Below, in pieces: positions 1-12,790 of a DNA stretch of 64,000 nucleotides. The position numbers were made by a program, and so were the translations under genes. Positions within the stretch are counted from its first letter, which is position 1. The number at the start of each line of letters is the position of its first letter. The DNA comes from Apiospora phragmitis. Taxonomy: Eukaryota; Ascomycota; Sordariomycetes; Amphisphaeriales; Apiosporaceae. Under the pieces are notes generated by a model. That model saw only the letters and a list, made by a program, of their open reading frames with translations, did not search any database and was not told where the DNA came from. The DNA lies in contig JAQQWL010000006.1 of the NCBI GenBank assembly GCA_038363925.1, positions 4,134,501-4,198,500 on the forward strand. The letters run 5' to 3'.

Positions 1-2440
1 CCCACCGCGAACTTCTGCGCCTACCACTTTCGCATTCCGTCTTTCTTGATGGATGAGAAGGATCAAATCAAGTAGTCATAACTCAAAGGCTTCATCAATG
101 CGCACCAGGGGTTGTTTTGCCGCGCTCCCATCATCCTCATTGTCTGGTGGAATACCGCTGCCTAAGCCCACCTTTCTCTTTAGGTGGGTAATATAACAGT
201 TCTGCATATATGTAGCCGCGCTCGGCGAGATCCGCCGGAAGCCAGCTAGGCTAGGCTGTCAAGCTATCAGCCCTAAGACACGCTGTGGGTTTCGTCTTCT
301 TCTCTTCTTCGCCGATAGCACCGACCGCAGAATGGGATGGGATGGGATCGACGATGCTAGCACATGCACATATTACACAGCCGGGTCGTCGCTGTAAAAG
401 GCCAAGTCCCTATCTACCTCCTGCCTCTTGAGGGAGCAAGAGCTCCGTAGAGAGGGCCGATGCGGAGGGTGTGGCATGGTATTATATACCTTCAGCCCCG
501 TCAAGTTACTGGTTTACCGATGGAACTGTCTCTCTTATGCCGCAGCATGATACGTCATGGTACGCGTGTGTCCGCTTCTCTCTCCTATGAATCGGGAGCG
601 ACATGCCAACCGACAAATGGTTGTGCCTACCCGCCGTCTTTCTTTTTCTCGTATGTCCGTCTGCACCCTCGGAGGTAGGTTCGGAGAAGTCAGCCTCAGC
701 CAACCCCAAGCATTCAGTTCCAGAGACATTGCCAAGTACACATTGGCGGATTCCTTGGTCCGAGCTATGAAAGATTGGAACTCTTCGGCACACGCGCCTT
801 CTCTTCTAACGCGCCGAGCCGCGACGGGGCGGCTGTGTGCTTACTCCGTCCCGTTTCCACAATATGGGAATACTGGGGTCTATTATAGGATAGGGCATAG
901 CGGTAGGGAGCGCCTGCTCATCATACAGCCATCGCGTTCCGCCCCAGAGTATTTCCAATGCCACGGAGCCGGGCCTCGCCCCTGGAACGAATCCCTTGAA
1001 AAGCAAGCTCGGGACGCGAAATAAGGGGATCCACTGGGGCTGGGGCTCAAGAAAATCAAGGTGCTAGATATAGGAACCCGTGCCGCATAGACACAGCCTC
1101 AGTGGTTCCATACCCTCCACATTTGATGGCTTTCCCACTCGACTGACGCCTGAAGGGGACTATGAGTGTCGGCTCGAGTAATCCCTATCAATCATCTTTT
1201 CGACGTCAAAGCAGCCGCCGCATATACTATTGGGGCTCTCAAAATGACAGTGGAGTCCCTCCAGGATTGTTCCCTCCTTTGGTAAACAAACGCGGCACAG
1301 CATACCAACTCAGTCAGCTTGGCAACGTCTTTCAAGAGGGATTGCGTATGCAATAGTTAAGTGCTGATCAACCACTATGTAAGCAGGTCACTAAGTGACG
1401 TATTGACCTCTTCTTACGAATACCCACGATTGACTGTGACCTGGATTTCGTAGCACTTGCATGCTCATACAGTCCGTGTGTCCGGGATTCAGTGTGGTGT
1501 TTGGCACATTCTGAACCCCGCGCAGTCCCCGTTGTCTTTGTATTCTCATATCTCGAATCTTCCGGGTAGGGAGTCAGTAGCGGCGCTGCACTGCCCAGTA
1601 CTACACTTGAACTAATTTGATAAGGACGGCGGACTTTAGCTGGTCGGTCGGTTCCGACTGATTCTAATTTATGCCGTGCTCCCCCGCTCCCCAAAAGCAA
1701 AGAGGGTCGGTACGAAAATACGATGCATCTCCTAGTATGTGGGCAGTCACATCCAGATGCAGGCGGGCGGCGCATGGCGCGGCTTTGCTCCAATGAGACG
1801 ATGCGATCTAAACAAGTTTGCGTTGCCTTGCCAGGGGGAGAGGGTAGTGGCTACACATATAATAGTGGGTAGTCCCTTCACGACGACGAAGAACTGCGCC
1901 GTAGCCATACATGGAATAATTAGTCCACTCAGCCCGTGCCGTGTGCTGCTGACTTATCACGGCAACGGGACTCTTGCCTAACCCTGCAGTCACACACATA
2001 CACACATATATCCACGTCCACAAGCTAACTGCAAAGATCCAAAGAGGACCCTGGCCCACCCCCAGGGTTTCGATAACCAGCAGGTTTTGGATTGATTACA
2101 TCCGTTGCACTGTTTGTTGATCTGAGCTAAGAGTCTAGGACGGGGCTTTGGCTCGCATACGGGCCAAATATCTTACCTTCGATGTCACTACATAAGGCCC
2201 GGACGGAATTGTCGCCGGACATAAGAAGGGGAGATGTCAGTAAACGTACCATAACCAATAGTCATTATTGAGGATCCCATTACACAATATCTTTTCTTCC
2301 TCTTCTATATTCACAATCAACCGTCGGATGAGTTATACACACTTTTATTTCCCTTCTTACTCGAAGACAACCGATTATATGGCAGTACGTAGCATGCTTG
2401 AAGAAGCGCCGCACCCCGTAACAGGTAGGACGGGGGCGAC
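1..2440. other. Gene-free stretch
   Basis: Open frames of up to 155 codons occur on both strands, but they overlap each other antiparallel, their translations show no domain I recognise, and none has the splice signals or composition of the genes that follow. I see no RNA gene or clear repeat. The last few hundred bases may hold the promoter of the regulator that starts near 2451. Confidence 0.5.
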
Positions 2441-2450
2441 ATATAACAGG

Positions 2451-4529
2451 ATGGGCAGAAAGGGTTCAAGGAAAGTGAGGACAGGCTGTGTCACATGCAA
2501 GTAAGCCCCCGTTCCCCTCCTCCCTTTTTGTCTTTACTCCCTAGTGAAAGCCAACACCCAGCTGACATGGACATTTGATCAGATGTCGAAAGGTCAAGTG
2601 TGACGAGAGGAGACCAGAGTGTATGAGATGCATCAAGGCCGGTCGCCCCTGCGGCGGTTACCGGGAGTCGGCCCGCACCAACTCGCCCCTGGGCCCTTCA
2701 TCACCCCACAAGATCGGCCTGACGACCAGGCCGCTCAGCACACTGCCCGGTCTCAGCAGCGCGGGGGGAGTACCATGCGTTCGAGTTTTATCAGCTGGTC
2801 ACGGCGCCCATCCTCTCCTACGGGCCAATCGACCAGGACTTCTGGCCAGACCTAGTGCTCCAGTTCTGCCACTCGGACCCGCCGATACGCCACGCCGTGT
2901 TCGCCCTGAGCAGCTTCCACGAGAGCCTCATCAGCCAAGATGCCAAGGCAAACCGCTCGCGATCCATGTTCGGGCTGGAGCAGTACAACATAGCAATAGG
3001 CATGCTCCGAAATACCATGGGCGAAGGGACTGCCGATCCGTTGGTGCCACTGCTGATCAACCTGTTGTTCATCAGTCTGGAGTATATGCAAATGAACCGG
3101 GACGAGGCTTTGAACTGCATCATGAACGGGCGAAAGCTCCTGAGCGACAATGTGACCACGAATAAGCTCACCCTGTCACAGATGGACGTGATCAAGCAGC
3201 ACATTGTGCCGCTCTTCGCGCGTGCAGGAGTCGTGGTCATGGTCCTCGGCCTGCCCAACAGCACGACTTGGCCGACGCCGCTCCCCCAAGAGCTGAATGT
3301 GTTCCACGAGAGCCCAGCCGCCTTCTTTTCTGTCAAACAGGCCCGCGATAGCATGTACGTGCTGGCCGATGAGGCCTGGCAGGCGACGCTGGAGCTGCAC
3401 ACGCACAACGGCGACGCGGAGACGGCGTTGGCCGAGGACGCCTTTGGGCTATCGGCGCTGATGCGTCGACTGCAGCAGTGGTATGCGGCCTTTGCTGTCT
3501 TCAAGATGTCGGCGGCGCCGTCCGATGCCTGGTCACAGGGCATGGTGTGCCAGCTGGAGATGGCCTACCACACTACCTACATGCTGCTGATGACGACGCC
3601 TCGTGATGATAACGAGGAGACGGGGTTTGACCGCCATCTAGGTTCTTTTATTTCCATAATGCCCCTCGCCGCAAGTATTTGTGTCTCTCGTGGATAGATG
3701 CAACAGCATCAGGGGAGAAGACTCGACCCCCCAGCCGACTACATCATTATCTACGGAGGGAAGCAGCGTTGAGTCCATGCGGTGGAACAGTAGTGCGCCG
3801 GGCACCAGCACTTCGTTCTCGTTTGACGTTCGCTTTATTGCCACCATGTTCTTTGTTGCGACCAAGTGCAGGCATCCAATCCTCAGGAGGTCGGCCCTCA
3901 AGGCCATGTACCACTACGGGAGTAAGCAGGAGGCGCTGTTGAACGCGTGGCAGATGACACAGATGGCTGCGAGGATGGTTCAGGTGGAGACGGAAATTGC
4001 ATGGAAGCATCACCAGGACGAATACTTATCAAGCCTCCGGCATCACAGCCAGTCTCCTTCCCCACCAATTTATTGACCAACCACAAATACCTCAGCAACA
4101 GCAGCAACATTACGCAACAACGACGTCGACCTCGGCCTCTTCTAGTTGTATGCACGACCCCAATACTATGAGCGCCAGTGGACGGTACTTCCCCCTCCCC
4201 CACAGCTGGACGACTTCCCCTGACGATCCGCATCCGAAACCCATCGGAGGAGGCGAGCTCGCCCTCGGCGACCGAGGACGCGTCGTCCAGTATTACCGAC
4301 GACTGGGCGTCCTCGACCCAAGCGGCCGGCGGAAGGGGCCGAGGCCGGGTACGCGGGGAGCAACAGCAGCCGGCGGCCCTCGGTCCCGGGAGCGGCGGAC
4401 GAGTTCGACGTCCGGGCCGTCGCCGAGGACACGGAGTTTCCGGCGTCGTGGCTGCTGCCTCCTTTCGGACTGCCTGAGGAGCTTCGGGTGAAGGGGTGGA
4501 TAGGGTACGAGAGTCCTTGCACGTTTTGA
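2451..4529 (+). pseudogene. Zn2Cys6 fungal transcription factor, frame-disrupted
   Basis: A Gal4-type binuclear zinc cluster regulator, expected in the nucleus. The start at 2451 (MGRKGSRKVRTGCVTCK) puts the cluster near the N-terminus, as usual in this family. An intron at about 2503-2582 joins it to CRKVKCDERRPECMRC, giving Cys spacing C-x2-C-x6-C-x6-C-x2-C-x6-C. The middle region after 2770 has the fungal-specific regulator pattern (FWPDLVLQFCHSDPPIRHAVFALSS begins near 2837), and a later block near 3820-3960 (FFVATKCRHPILRRSALKAM) is also typical. The frame changes at a G6 run at 2763-2768 (five Gs would keep it open), again between 3640 and 3700, and more than once between 4076 and 4400. 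The last segment, in the frame ending at 4529 (WLLPPFGLPEELRVKGW), looks like a true C-terminus. It may be a decaying gene or a victim of sequence errors. I cannot assign a target pathway. Confidence 0.75.
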
Positions 4530-4539
4530 AGACGATGAC

Positions 4540-4541
<2 letters not shown>

Positions 4542-4576
<35 letters not shown>
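4542..4576. repeat. (GAT)n microsatellite
   Basis: About eleven uninterrupted GAT units follow directly after the regulator's stop codon, so they probably lie in its 3' untranslated region. On the opposite strand they create artificial poly-His or poly-Ser reading frames that should not be taken as genes. Confidence 0.9.
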
Positions 4577-5574
4577 CAATGATACATAAAACGGTACGAT
4601 ATTCCATAGTTCGATCAGTATATATCTAGGGGGGACACTCCTCTCGACATAATCGACGTTCTGGTGTGGATATACGTACAATCATCAACATATGTAACAA
4701 TCAAGCATGCCGGCAGGAAAGCCCGCACCCAAATACTACGACCAAGGGTCAGATACAGAGAATCGAAAGTAACAACAACATAGCGCTGTCTTCCAAGCTA
4801 TCAAGCTACTTAGTTTCAACTCGCCTGGAAGCTGCCGCGCTGTAGGGTTGTTGGCTGATGCAGGTCCCGGGTTGAGTTTGGGGGAGGAGTTGGGAATTTT
4901 GATCCTTGGGCGATTCGCTGTGGCACAGTTCGGTTATTTGTGTCCCAAGGTGACAGGTGACGCAGCCCCCAGGCACTCAGCAAAGTCTACATCGCATTCC
5001 ATACGGTTATGGTATCTTGGTCTGCATGGTATCTGTCTTGTACAGAGTTGCATGTGATTCGAGAAGTGATAACATGGGGTCGGCCCGGAATACCTATCGG
5101 TAAAGGGGTTGGACAGGAGACACCACAAAGGCAAAGAGGGCGAATGATTTTTACACGTTTCTGGGTCTGGTCGATCGCGGGTGATCGCACCTCTGTGTGA
5201 TGAGGCGGGGGATACACCTGCAGAACGTGAGATGTCGGTAGAGTACAATAGATCCTTCCGCTGCCCTCACCCATGCGACTCAAATGAACAGCTTGTTGCA
5301 CAGCACCTCTGCTTACGTCCTCTGTCTGTGTATCTTATCTCTGCAATGAAGTGTTTTGTGTTTCCTTTCACAATACCATGTTCATGTCTGCTCTTCTGTT
5401 GCCATTTATTTCCCTTACTTCTTGTTTGCCATGTCTCGAATGTCCAAATAGTTCAAGTCGCAATCAGCATGTCGTAAATGCCAATGTCAGATCCCTCCGC
5501 CAAAGGATCTAGCTCTTTCCCCAAAATTGACCAAGGAAGGGGCAGGGCAGCCCCTCCTATGTGGCGCACGCAAC
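4577..5574. other. Intergenic, no gene seen
   Basis: I find no domain-bearing frame, repeat or RNA gene here. The final 200 bases are pyrimidine-rich and lead into the receptor gene, so they may serve as its promoter and leader. Confidence 0.5.
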
Positions 5575-7072
5575 ATGGAAAGCCGACAGCCAGAGATCTA
5601 TGGCGCCGTCATTATCACGCTAATCGCCGCCACTTCTGCCTTGGTACTGCGCTTGATCGCTCGAAGAATGAAGAAGCTGGCTCTGTGGTTCGATGATTAC
5701 TTGGCGATTGTCGCGTGGGTAAGTGGAAGAGACGAAAGAATCCCTGTTTGGAAAACACGCGACCCCCCTTCTCGGTCGCTAAAAAAAAGGGGGTGCCCCG
5801 CACAGGCTGCTGCTCTAGCATATGATATTGGGATCTTTATATGTGAGTGACTCCCTCCCGGCAACCCGGATTGACTTTGGCCGCACAGATTAACCAGCAG
5901 ATCACAGGGGCTCGAACTCGGCTTGGGCCTGCATCTGGACGACCTCCATATCTCCTTCGACCTGGCGGACCACTACCGGGAGCTTTTCCAATTCATCCTC
6001 GAGCATGCCTACACGGTATCGATCGCTGGGTCGCAGCTCTCCATCTTGGCGCTTTACTGGCGAGCGTTCGGACCTGCCTTGGAGAGCCGGATGGGCATAG
6101 TGATCATCGCCGCTTGCTCCATATCGTGGTTTTTATGTAGAGTATGGACCATACCTGTCCTTCGCTCACGTCCCTATTTTGAGGAGCTGCTGATGAATGT
6201 GGCCGCTGAGTTCATGGCTTGACAGATCTTCATCGTTACGTTCCAATGTAACCCGCCCAACGCGAAATGGTCCTACGCGGTGGAAAATTGTTGACTGCCC
6301 CATCGACACCGGGAAGTTCTTTCTCGCTACCGTGTCCGCCCATCTTATCATCGACGTCTTACTAATGATTCTGCCGGCATGTGAGTAGACATTTATTATC
6401 GATGGCTAGTGACATAAGTGAAAGCTAACAGGTGACGACCACAGGGCAGATCCGTAAACTCCATCTCCCGTTGCTGGAGAAACTTAGCATAACGGCCCTT
6501 TTCTTGTTCGGATGCGTGTATGTGCACACCCGCGAACGATGACACTGATTCTAGCTGATCCAGGAGAACGTCTTAAAGAGTCTGCTTCTCTTCAGCCAAG
6601 ATGATGTCTGCGGGCATTACATACGACGCAACGTCCAACGACGTCTTCTGGCTCGAGACGGACCCGGCGCTATGGTCCGCAGTAGAGATCAACCTCAGTA
6701 TCATTACTGGTGGGTTTCCATTAACTCTCCCCTTATTTACCTATTTATGTAGTCATCAGGCGGCTAACAGTTGGCTCCACTGACGCCCCAGCCTGCCTAC
6801 CCTTGATGCGCCCCTTCTTCCAGCGCTTTGGGTGCTGCATCGAGCGCAAACCTTCGGCTACGTCACAGGGTCAGGACTCCTACGAGATGACCAAGCTACC
6901 CGGCGCGGCGCGGGCTCTGGTGCAGACTTTAGAAGACATGGACATCACACACCCGTACCGCCGGGGCAGCGAGCGGTATCGGTGGATGGGAGGACGTTTT
7001 TATTGGGCCAGGCCGGGAAGGATACGTTGGCAAGCTCTCGCCGCCACGCATCCGAGCCTTCCGGTCCCTTAG
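5575..7072 (+). pseudogene. PTH11-like rhodopsin-fold membrane receptor, partly frame-broken
   Basis: A fungal seven-helix membrane protein of the rhodopsin-domain/PTH11-like group. These sit in the plasma membrane and are thought to sense surface or host cues; the ligand is unknown. The start at 5575 gives a first helix (IYGAVIITLIAATSALVLRL) followed by the WFDDYLAIVAW motif before a GTAAGT donor at 5719. Later exons carry the family blocks HLDDLHISFDLADHY, IVTFQCNPPNAKW, DTGKFFLATVSAHLIIDVLLMILPA, RKLHLPLLEKLSITALFLFGC and SNDVFWLETDPALWSAVEINLSIITACLPLMRP. The last two blocks are joined cleanly by an intron near 6710-6791, leading to a cytosolic tail. Two or three joins do not hold frame: near 5907 (a GGGG run), near 6290 and near 6596. 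The fold is clear; integrity is doubtful. A second, intact member lies at 36991-38784. Confidence 0.7.
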
Positions 7073-8185
7073 GGGCCTCCATGGTGAAATAAGGCACTTG
7101 ACTAAACTATCCCGAGGTGGTCAATACGCCAGACGTGGTGTAATAGATGTATAGAGGGGGCTCACTTCGGATATCTCGACTCATGATTGACGCGAAGGAG
7201 ATAGTGATGACATGACATGGCAGATTCCACAAATATACCCCCCATCTTCTATTCTGTTTAGAGAGCACCGCTTGATGAAGCTCCAATGCAGTCATGGCGG
7301 ATGGCATTTGCAAGATATGGCGGTGCACCAAGAAGATTGCCTCTGCTATCCAAACAACATGCGAAAGGGCAGGTGGATATCGAGGTCGAAATAAACTTTG
7401 TTCCTAGTTTAAGCGATGATTCCGGTTTGGGCCGCTGGTGTCATCGTCCGAAAATAGTTGCGAGAACCCCATCCACAAAGGGCACCGTCACATCCGTTGT
7501 AGGCCGAGGTATCGAAAGAAGGGAACTGATACCGTACACGCCAGTTCCATACTTTCTTGATTCGGGTAGCGCGCCTAGTACGGAAACAGAACAGTGCGGG
7601 TTTGGAGGTGGTTTGTGGGATGGGAGTTCTAGACAGGTCAGGAATCAGGATGCTGGCGGCATTGAAGTTACATCAAACCCTTTCTGGGTAGGCCATACTT
7701 GCCCACCCTTGATTGCGTCATCGACATCATTCGCTGAATCACAAGTAATAAGAATTACCTGTCGCAGACTCTTTTGCCACGAGAAATTCGCATCATGACA
7801 GTTTCGAGGACGCGTCTTTAAACGCGGGGTCAATCAAGCTTGTGCAGCGTTAGCTAAGACAATACCTGCAAGGATCTAGTCAGTAGTCAGTGGTCAGTGG
7901 TACAGTCGGGCACCTGCACTACCTGCTTCGACAGCGGCCCAGCATGAAGCAAAGTGGCGCAATAAGTCGTCCCAACTATGCAGCTATTCACGGGGTGACG
8001 CAACATTGCTCTTCCCCTCGTTTCGTCCGATGAAGCTCTAGCTAGTTTCTAGACCTGGAGACTGTCCATAGAAAGCTCGACCTCACTGCGCCTTTTCCCA
8101 GATAATCTTCGACTTCTAAATGTCATTTTTCTCGAGATAGTACAACACAGTTTTTTTCCATCAATAAATCTCAGCTGCTCACATC
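7073..8185. other. Intergenic, one unsupported ORF
   Basis: An open frame of 170 codons at 7286-7798 has no recognisable motif and looks non-coding. The pyrimidine-rich, T-rich tract just before 8186 fits a fungal promoter and leader for the DJ-1-like gene. Confidence 0.45.
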
Positions 8186-8966
8186 ATGTCAGCTGACAGC
8201 AAGCCCCCTACGAAGTATGGCGTGGTCCTGTTCCCGGGGTTCCAGTCCCTCGACGTCTTCGGGCCATGCGACCTCTTGGCGACGCACTCCCGGTTCAACA
8301 CCCTGAGCATCGCGATGCTCTCCTCCACCATGGATCCCGTCCCGTCCAACCTCCTGCCGGCCGACGGGTGCGGGCAGCGGGTCGTGCCGACGCACACCTT
8401 CGACAACGCCCCCGAAGACATCGAGGTGCTGCTGGTCCCCGGCGGGCCCGGCACCCGCGACGACGACGCTATCGCGCCGACCATGGCCTATGTGAAGAAG
8501 GTCTATCCCAATCTGCGCTATCTCCTGACTGTGTGCACTGGAAGCGCATTGGTGGCCAAGACGGGCCTTCTGGACGGGAAGCGTGCCACCACGAACAAAA
8601 AGTCCTTCAAATGGGTGAGATGCTAACCCCTTTCTTTTTTTGCTTCCCCTTTTCTCCTTCGGTCGTTGGTCAACGGAATGATGGGAGGCTAACACAAATC
8701 TAAAATTAACGTAGGCGACCTGTCAAGGCCTGGAGGTGAACTGGGTGCTCGGGGCGCGCTGGGTCACCGACGGCAACATCTGGTCGTCCTCGGGCATCAC
8801 GGCGGGCATCGACATGACGCTGGCTTTCATGGCGGCCGTCTACGGGGAGGACGCGGCGCAGACCGTGGCAGACCAGTCCGAATATCAGCGCCATACGGAC
8901 GCGAGCGAGACCCGTTTGCGCAGTTTGCCGGTGCTTGATCACGACAGCGGTCAAAACAGATCATGA
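8186..8966 (+). CDS. DJ-1/PfpI family protein (isonitrile hydratase-like)
   Basis: An intact two-exon gene for about 226 residues, the normal size for this superfamily. Exon 1 (8186-8614) ends in TGG before a GTGAGA donor; the intron runs 8615-8714 and ends GTAG; exon 2 (8715-8966) continues in frame. The protein opens with a class I amidotransferase-type Rossmann strand (KYGVVLFPGFQSLDVFGPCD) and has the nucleophile elbow LLTVCTGSALVA with the candidate catalytic Cys at residue 117. The following GLLDGKRATTNK and the late strand WSSSGITAGIDMTLAF resemble the isonitrile hydratase/ThiJ-like branch more than human DJ-1. The substrate cannot be read from sequence. It is one of the few unbroken genes in the first 20 kb. 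Confidence 0.88.
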
Positions 8967-9399
8967 CGAGAAGGCTTGTCGGGAACCAAAGGGGTGAAAA
9001 TCGAGAGCCCATGCATACGAAAAAAGGTTCAATGGGGATTGGGCTTGTCGGAGGTTCCAAAGTGGCCTTACCTGGTGGGAAAGATTGACATTGGCCGTCT
9101 GAACTTGAGTACAAGTCGGAGACGTTCGTGCCAGGTGGCAGCCAGTTGTCTCTAGTCGTTGTAATTTATTTCAAGCCAGTGACCTTCAGGCCTTCGTTAC
9201 TCTCGCAATGCACATTTGGAAGTGATTGGCTTCCTGGGTTCTACAATCAGTGACACTGCAGTATTCTTTGGGCCGTCTACTAATTATAAGAGGCAGACTG
9301 ATGGAAGCCCCTTTCAGCATTGAACCGGGGCAAGGATTACGTATTTAGGCTGCAGCGAACGTCGTGTTAGCCGTGGCCAAAGCGGTCTAGAGGGCAGAA

Positions 9400-9885
9400 A
9401 TGGAGGGCGGTACAGCAATTAATCGTAATTATATACGGGAGATGCTCGGAAGAACTGCTTTGCACATTCGAGACCGGTCTGCGAATGAAAGCCTGACCGC
9501 CCACCGCGCCAAACACGACAAACTCGAGACGACTCCTTGCGATGTATGTGCCTCTCGTCATGGCGTGCTTGTGTGTAGTCGGGACTTGCTCTTCGGAGTG
9601 GACTGCCACCCAGGGATTTGTTACAAGGGCAAAATGAGCGCCTGTGGACGGCCCAGCTTCCGCGATACAACCTGGACCAAAGATCAAACCTGCGGGTACG
9701 TCCTCGGCGAGCGTTGGTGTGCTGGCGAGCAGCGCGTCTGCTGCAACAATCTCGAAGAGAACGACCACTGCGGCAGCGGTACAGGCTTTTGGGTAGACGA
9801 CGGCAACATGGTGCACTCTACAAAGATCAGGACATGGCGTACTGATCTGACCGGGCCAATGCCTGAATCCCGGCGTTGGGGCTAA
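9400..9885 (+). other. Possible Cys-rich coding remnant
   Basis: An open frame of 161 codons whose second half is rich in cysteine (paired CC, plus CGYV, CAG and CGSGTG). It resembles the small Cys-rich surface proteins of filamentous fungi only in composition. There is no signal peptide and no catalytic motif. It may be a fragment of a secreted protein or chance. I do not recognise a family. Confidence 0.25.
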
Positions 9886-9998
9886 TCTGAGCAGAACACA
9901 ATCTAAGCAGAACGCAGTGGTAGGAGACTAAAATACCATCAAGTGGAATGCTTTCAGCCTCAGCTCGCAATATATGAGTTATACATACGCAGGTGACT

Positions 9999-10725
9999 TC
10001 ACACAAGCTCACGGAATAGAGGGCCCCAGTCCATTTTCCGAGCCACCGAAACCACCAGCCAACGAGCCTGGACCTCGTTTCTCCACCCTAAAGACGGCGT
10101 GGACGGCGATGCTGAGGCAGCACTACCACCAGAGCCAGGGCCTCCCGTGGGAGGAGAAGTGCCCGTGGGTGCATCCTGCAAGAGAGAAGACGTGGATGCA
10201 GCTTTGGTCAAGACAGGCAAGTTGGTGTCGCAGATAGTGGCGACTTGCTCTAAAGAGGCAGTCGTGGCGGTGGCGTATTCGTAGTTGCCCGGTACATACG
10301 TCCTCGTCGTGACCCCTGGGGTCCGCCCACGACTCGTAACGGTTGCCACCACGGTGTGATCCAACAATGAATGGCAGCGCACAACGGGCGTGGCATCGTC
10401 CTCGGGTGGGATGGCGCAGGTAAAGTGCCTTTGTCCTGAGAGTTAGCCTAATTGCATTAATAGGGGAGATGGGCGGCCGATAATTAGCTTACACAGAGGT
10501 AGTCAATCCGTTATCGTAAGGGTAGGCTCGAGTCGCTGGGCAGCATAAGGTATACGTTTGCTGGCCTGTTACCGTCACAGCAAGATCAGAGGCAGATATC
10601 CTGCCGATCGAAGTGCAAGCCGGCGTATAGCTCGGCTGGCAGACCGGAATGCACATGCTCCAAGGGTAGGGGAGACAAAACCTGGGGTTGTTGTGGCCGT
10701 GGCTAAGAGTCCCGGGGTGGATCAA
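9999..10725 (-). CDS. Cys/Thr/Ser-rich hypothetical surface protein, boundaries uncertain
   Basis: Two minus-strand segments appear to belong together. The upstream part (10725-10489) has spaced cysteines (CLPYPWSMCIPVCQPSYTPAC, then TYTLCCPATRAYPYDNGL). The downstream part (10382-9999) opens with a Thr/Val-rich stretch (HTVVATVTSRGRTPGVTTRT) and runs into a Ser/Pro/Gly-rich linker (TSPPTGGPGSGGSAAS). A GTAAGC donor lies near 10491, but I could not find an acceptor that keeps frame exactly. The pattern recalls secreted or membrane-anchored fungal wall proteins with a CCP motif followed by a Ser/Thr-rich stalk. No start codon with a convincing signal peptide is visible. It could also be a degraded copy. 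Confidence 0.35.
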
Positions 10726-10739
10726 GACAAACGTTGCGA

Positions 10740-12760
10740 AATAGTTTTCATGGCATCAAGTTTTACTTCCATGAGGCGGCATCGGTCTGGACTTTGTATA
10801 ATATCTTGTTCCTGGGTGGAATTCTGAGTTGTACAAAATTCATTACCCCACGGGCGCAGTTCTTGTACAATTATAAGCTAAGCCTGATCCTAAGATTAAG
10901 CCCGTATATGGAGACAACAAAAGAGTGCTAGAAAGCGCTGCCAAGACATATCGGGAGCCTAGGTCAGCTTGGCGCCCTATATTAGGAAGGTGGACAGGAT
11001 AAGATGCTATGGGGGCGGTGCGGCTGGAAGGCAGATGACTCAGCCCAATAGATGGGGCATAGTTGTAATACGGGATATACGCGGAGCATGGGTGACGTGT
11101 TTAATACGTGATGCCAAGCCATGGAATAGCGAATAGAGGACTTAACGAGATTCGAAAAGTAGGAAACACTTATAAATATTTTGAAGGGGAATGTACTTTG
11201 TATTCTTACTGAGCCTCCTATATACGCTAAGGGGTTTCAGCGCGAGGGCGTGCCTCCTCTTGCACCCCTCGCCGTGGCCAGAGGCCAGAGGCCAGAGCCA
11301 AGAACTTTTCAATGACCCGTAAAATAAAGAGTTGTGTATATCCATTGGCGAGAAATTGCTAGCCGAAACGCCTGGTATATGTGCCCTGAAACAATGTAAA
11401 ACATGCCGGCCAGACTTATAAGGCCCTGTGATGAGAGCACGAAACGATGTTCTGTTCATCCCGCTCGTTTCAAGTCCCCGGGGTCTCCGGGACCCGGGAG
11501 GTGCTGTTTATCCCGCGCAGTTTCCGGCAGTAATAGCTGGGCCTGGCATTCATAGGTCCTCGATTTGTTGCATGCTCTTGGAGGCGGCGCCGGTGTGCTT
11601 GGTGGCCAAGATGGCGCCGTCCTCAAAACGCAAACCAGAGGCCAAGGATACCCCTATGGGCTGTGCCGGGTCTGGACTGCCTTCAGGGTGCTGTCATCCC
11701 CCTCTCGGCCAATTTTGAGTTCCTCAGCATGGATGGGGGCGTGCTGGAAACGGCCGTTGCGCCCGAGGATACGGAGGTTAATGGGTCGTCGTCTTGCAGC
11801 GCCGAGTGTTCGCCCGGTGTTATCCAGTGGACCACCAAAGAGGTGAAAAAAACTATGAGGAACTTGTGTCAGTTGCTGCACAGGGTTACCAGGGGGCCAC
11901 AGACAGGCAGGCCGGCTCACCATCGCTTTGGCAGGATACCATGCACATCCACATGGGTTCATCTTCGAAGACGGTGAAAACGATCATGTTCCTATTATCA
12001 TGCGTTCGTTAGCATAATACAGAAATACCGGAACATTCGGATCTCGCAACGAGCTTCTTACGCGGAGATGCTCAGGAGCGCTAAGCACGACCCGGTGAAT
12101 GTTCGTATCGAGAGCTCTCGAGCCGGGCGTTCAAAGGGTTTTCCTGTACTGGATTGTTGGCGTTCCGACGGCGGAACGAATGCGATTCTGCTATCGTAAG
12201 ATAAATTCGCAGAGTAGCTGAGTGGGACGCTTACTTATAAGTGGAACGAGAAAGAGCGTGGTAAGGTATACCTGGTAGTGTGTTAGCAAGATGAATGAAT
12301 TTCTGGGGGACCCGGGAGAAACAAACATTGAAGAGCCCATCGCAAGCGATATAGCTGAGCAGGACGGTACGTGGAATCTCCAGCATGCAAAAAGTATCCT
12401 CTATCCATGCGTGGTAGCTACAGATCTGGTTAGGTCTCTATCCAGCAGGATGAGGTGGGTAGAGGACTCACAAAGGCCAGTACAGGGTGAAGCAAACAAT
12501 ATACACAACTTTGCCAAGAGATTAGAACACGTCTCATCACAGTAATGGAGAGGGGTGACCTACGGGTTACGAGGATATAGTTGAAATGCAGAGCTTCGAC
12601 TGCATCCGTTTGATGCCGCGGTCAAGAAACGACATGCTATAATTGGTTAGTTTTATGACTCTGATTCAAAGATGACACATCGACCTACCGCTCTCTCTAC
12701 CAGAAATAGAGAGGTGAGCTGTGGCTTGTCTCAGACAAAGTAGTTACTGAACGGACGTTT
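10740..12760. other. Intergenic, no supported gene
   Basis: Short open frames at 11428-11718, 11663-11977 and 12291-12545 (84 codons) have no motif I can name, and their frames compete with antisense ones. Part of 11520-11960 is GC-rich and may be the remains of a gene, but I cannot say which. Confidence 0.4.
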
Positions 12761-12790
12761 CATGCCTTACCGCCTGTTTACCGTATTAGG

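Noticed and set aside
460..1024. 155-codon plus-strand ORF near the window start
   Set aside because: No motif, competing antisense frames of similar length, and no plausible promoter or splice signals.
4166..4681. Minus-strand ORFs with long His, Ser or Ile runs
   Set aside because: They are translations of the (GAT)n microsatellite and of the antisense of the regulator's 3' part; no independent coding evidence.
12630..12720. tRNA-like stretch around ATAATTGGTTAG
   Set aside because: It superficially resembles a D-arm, but no consistent acceptor stem, anticodon arm and T-arm can be drawn.
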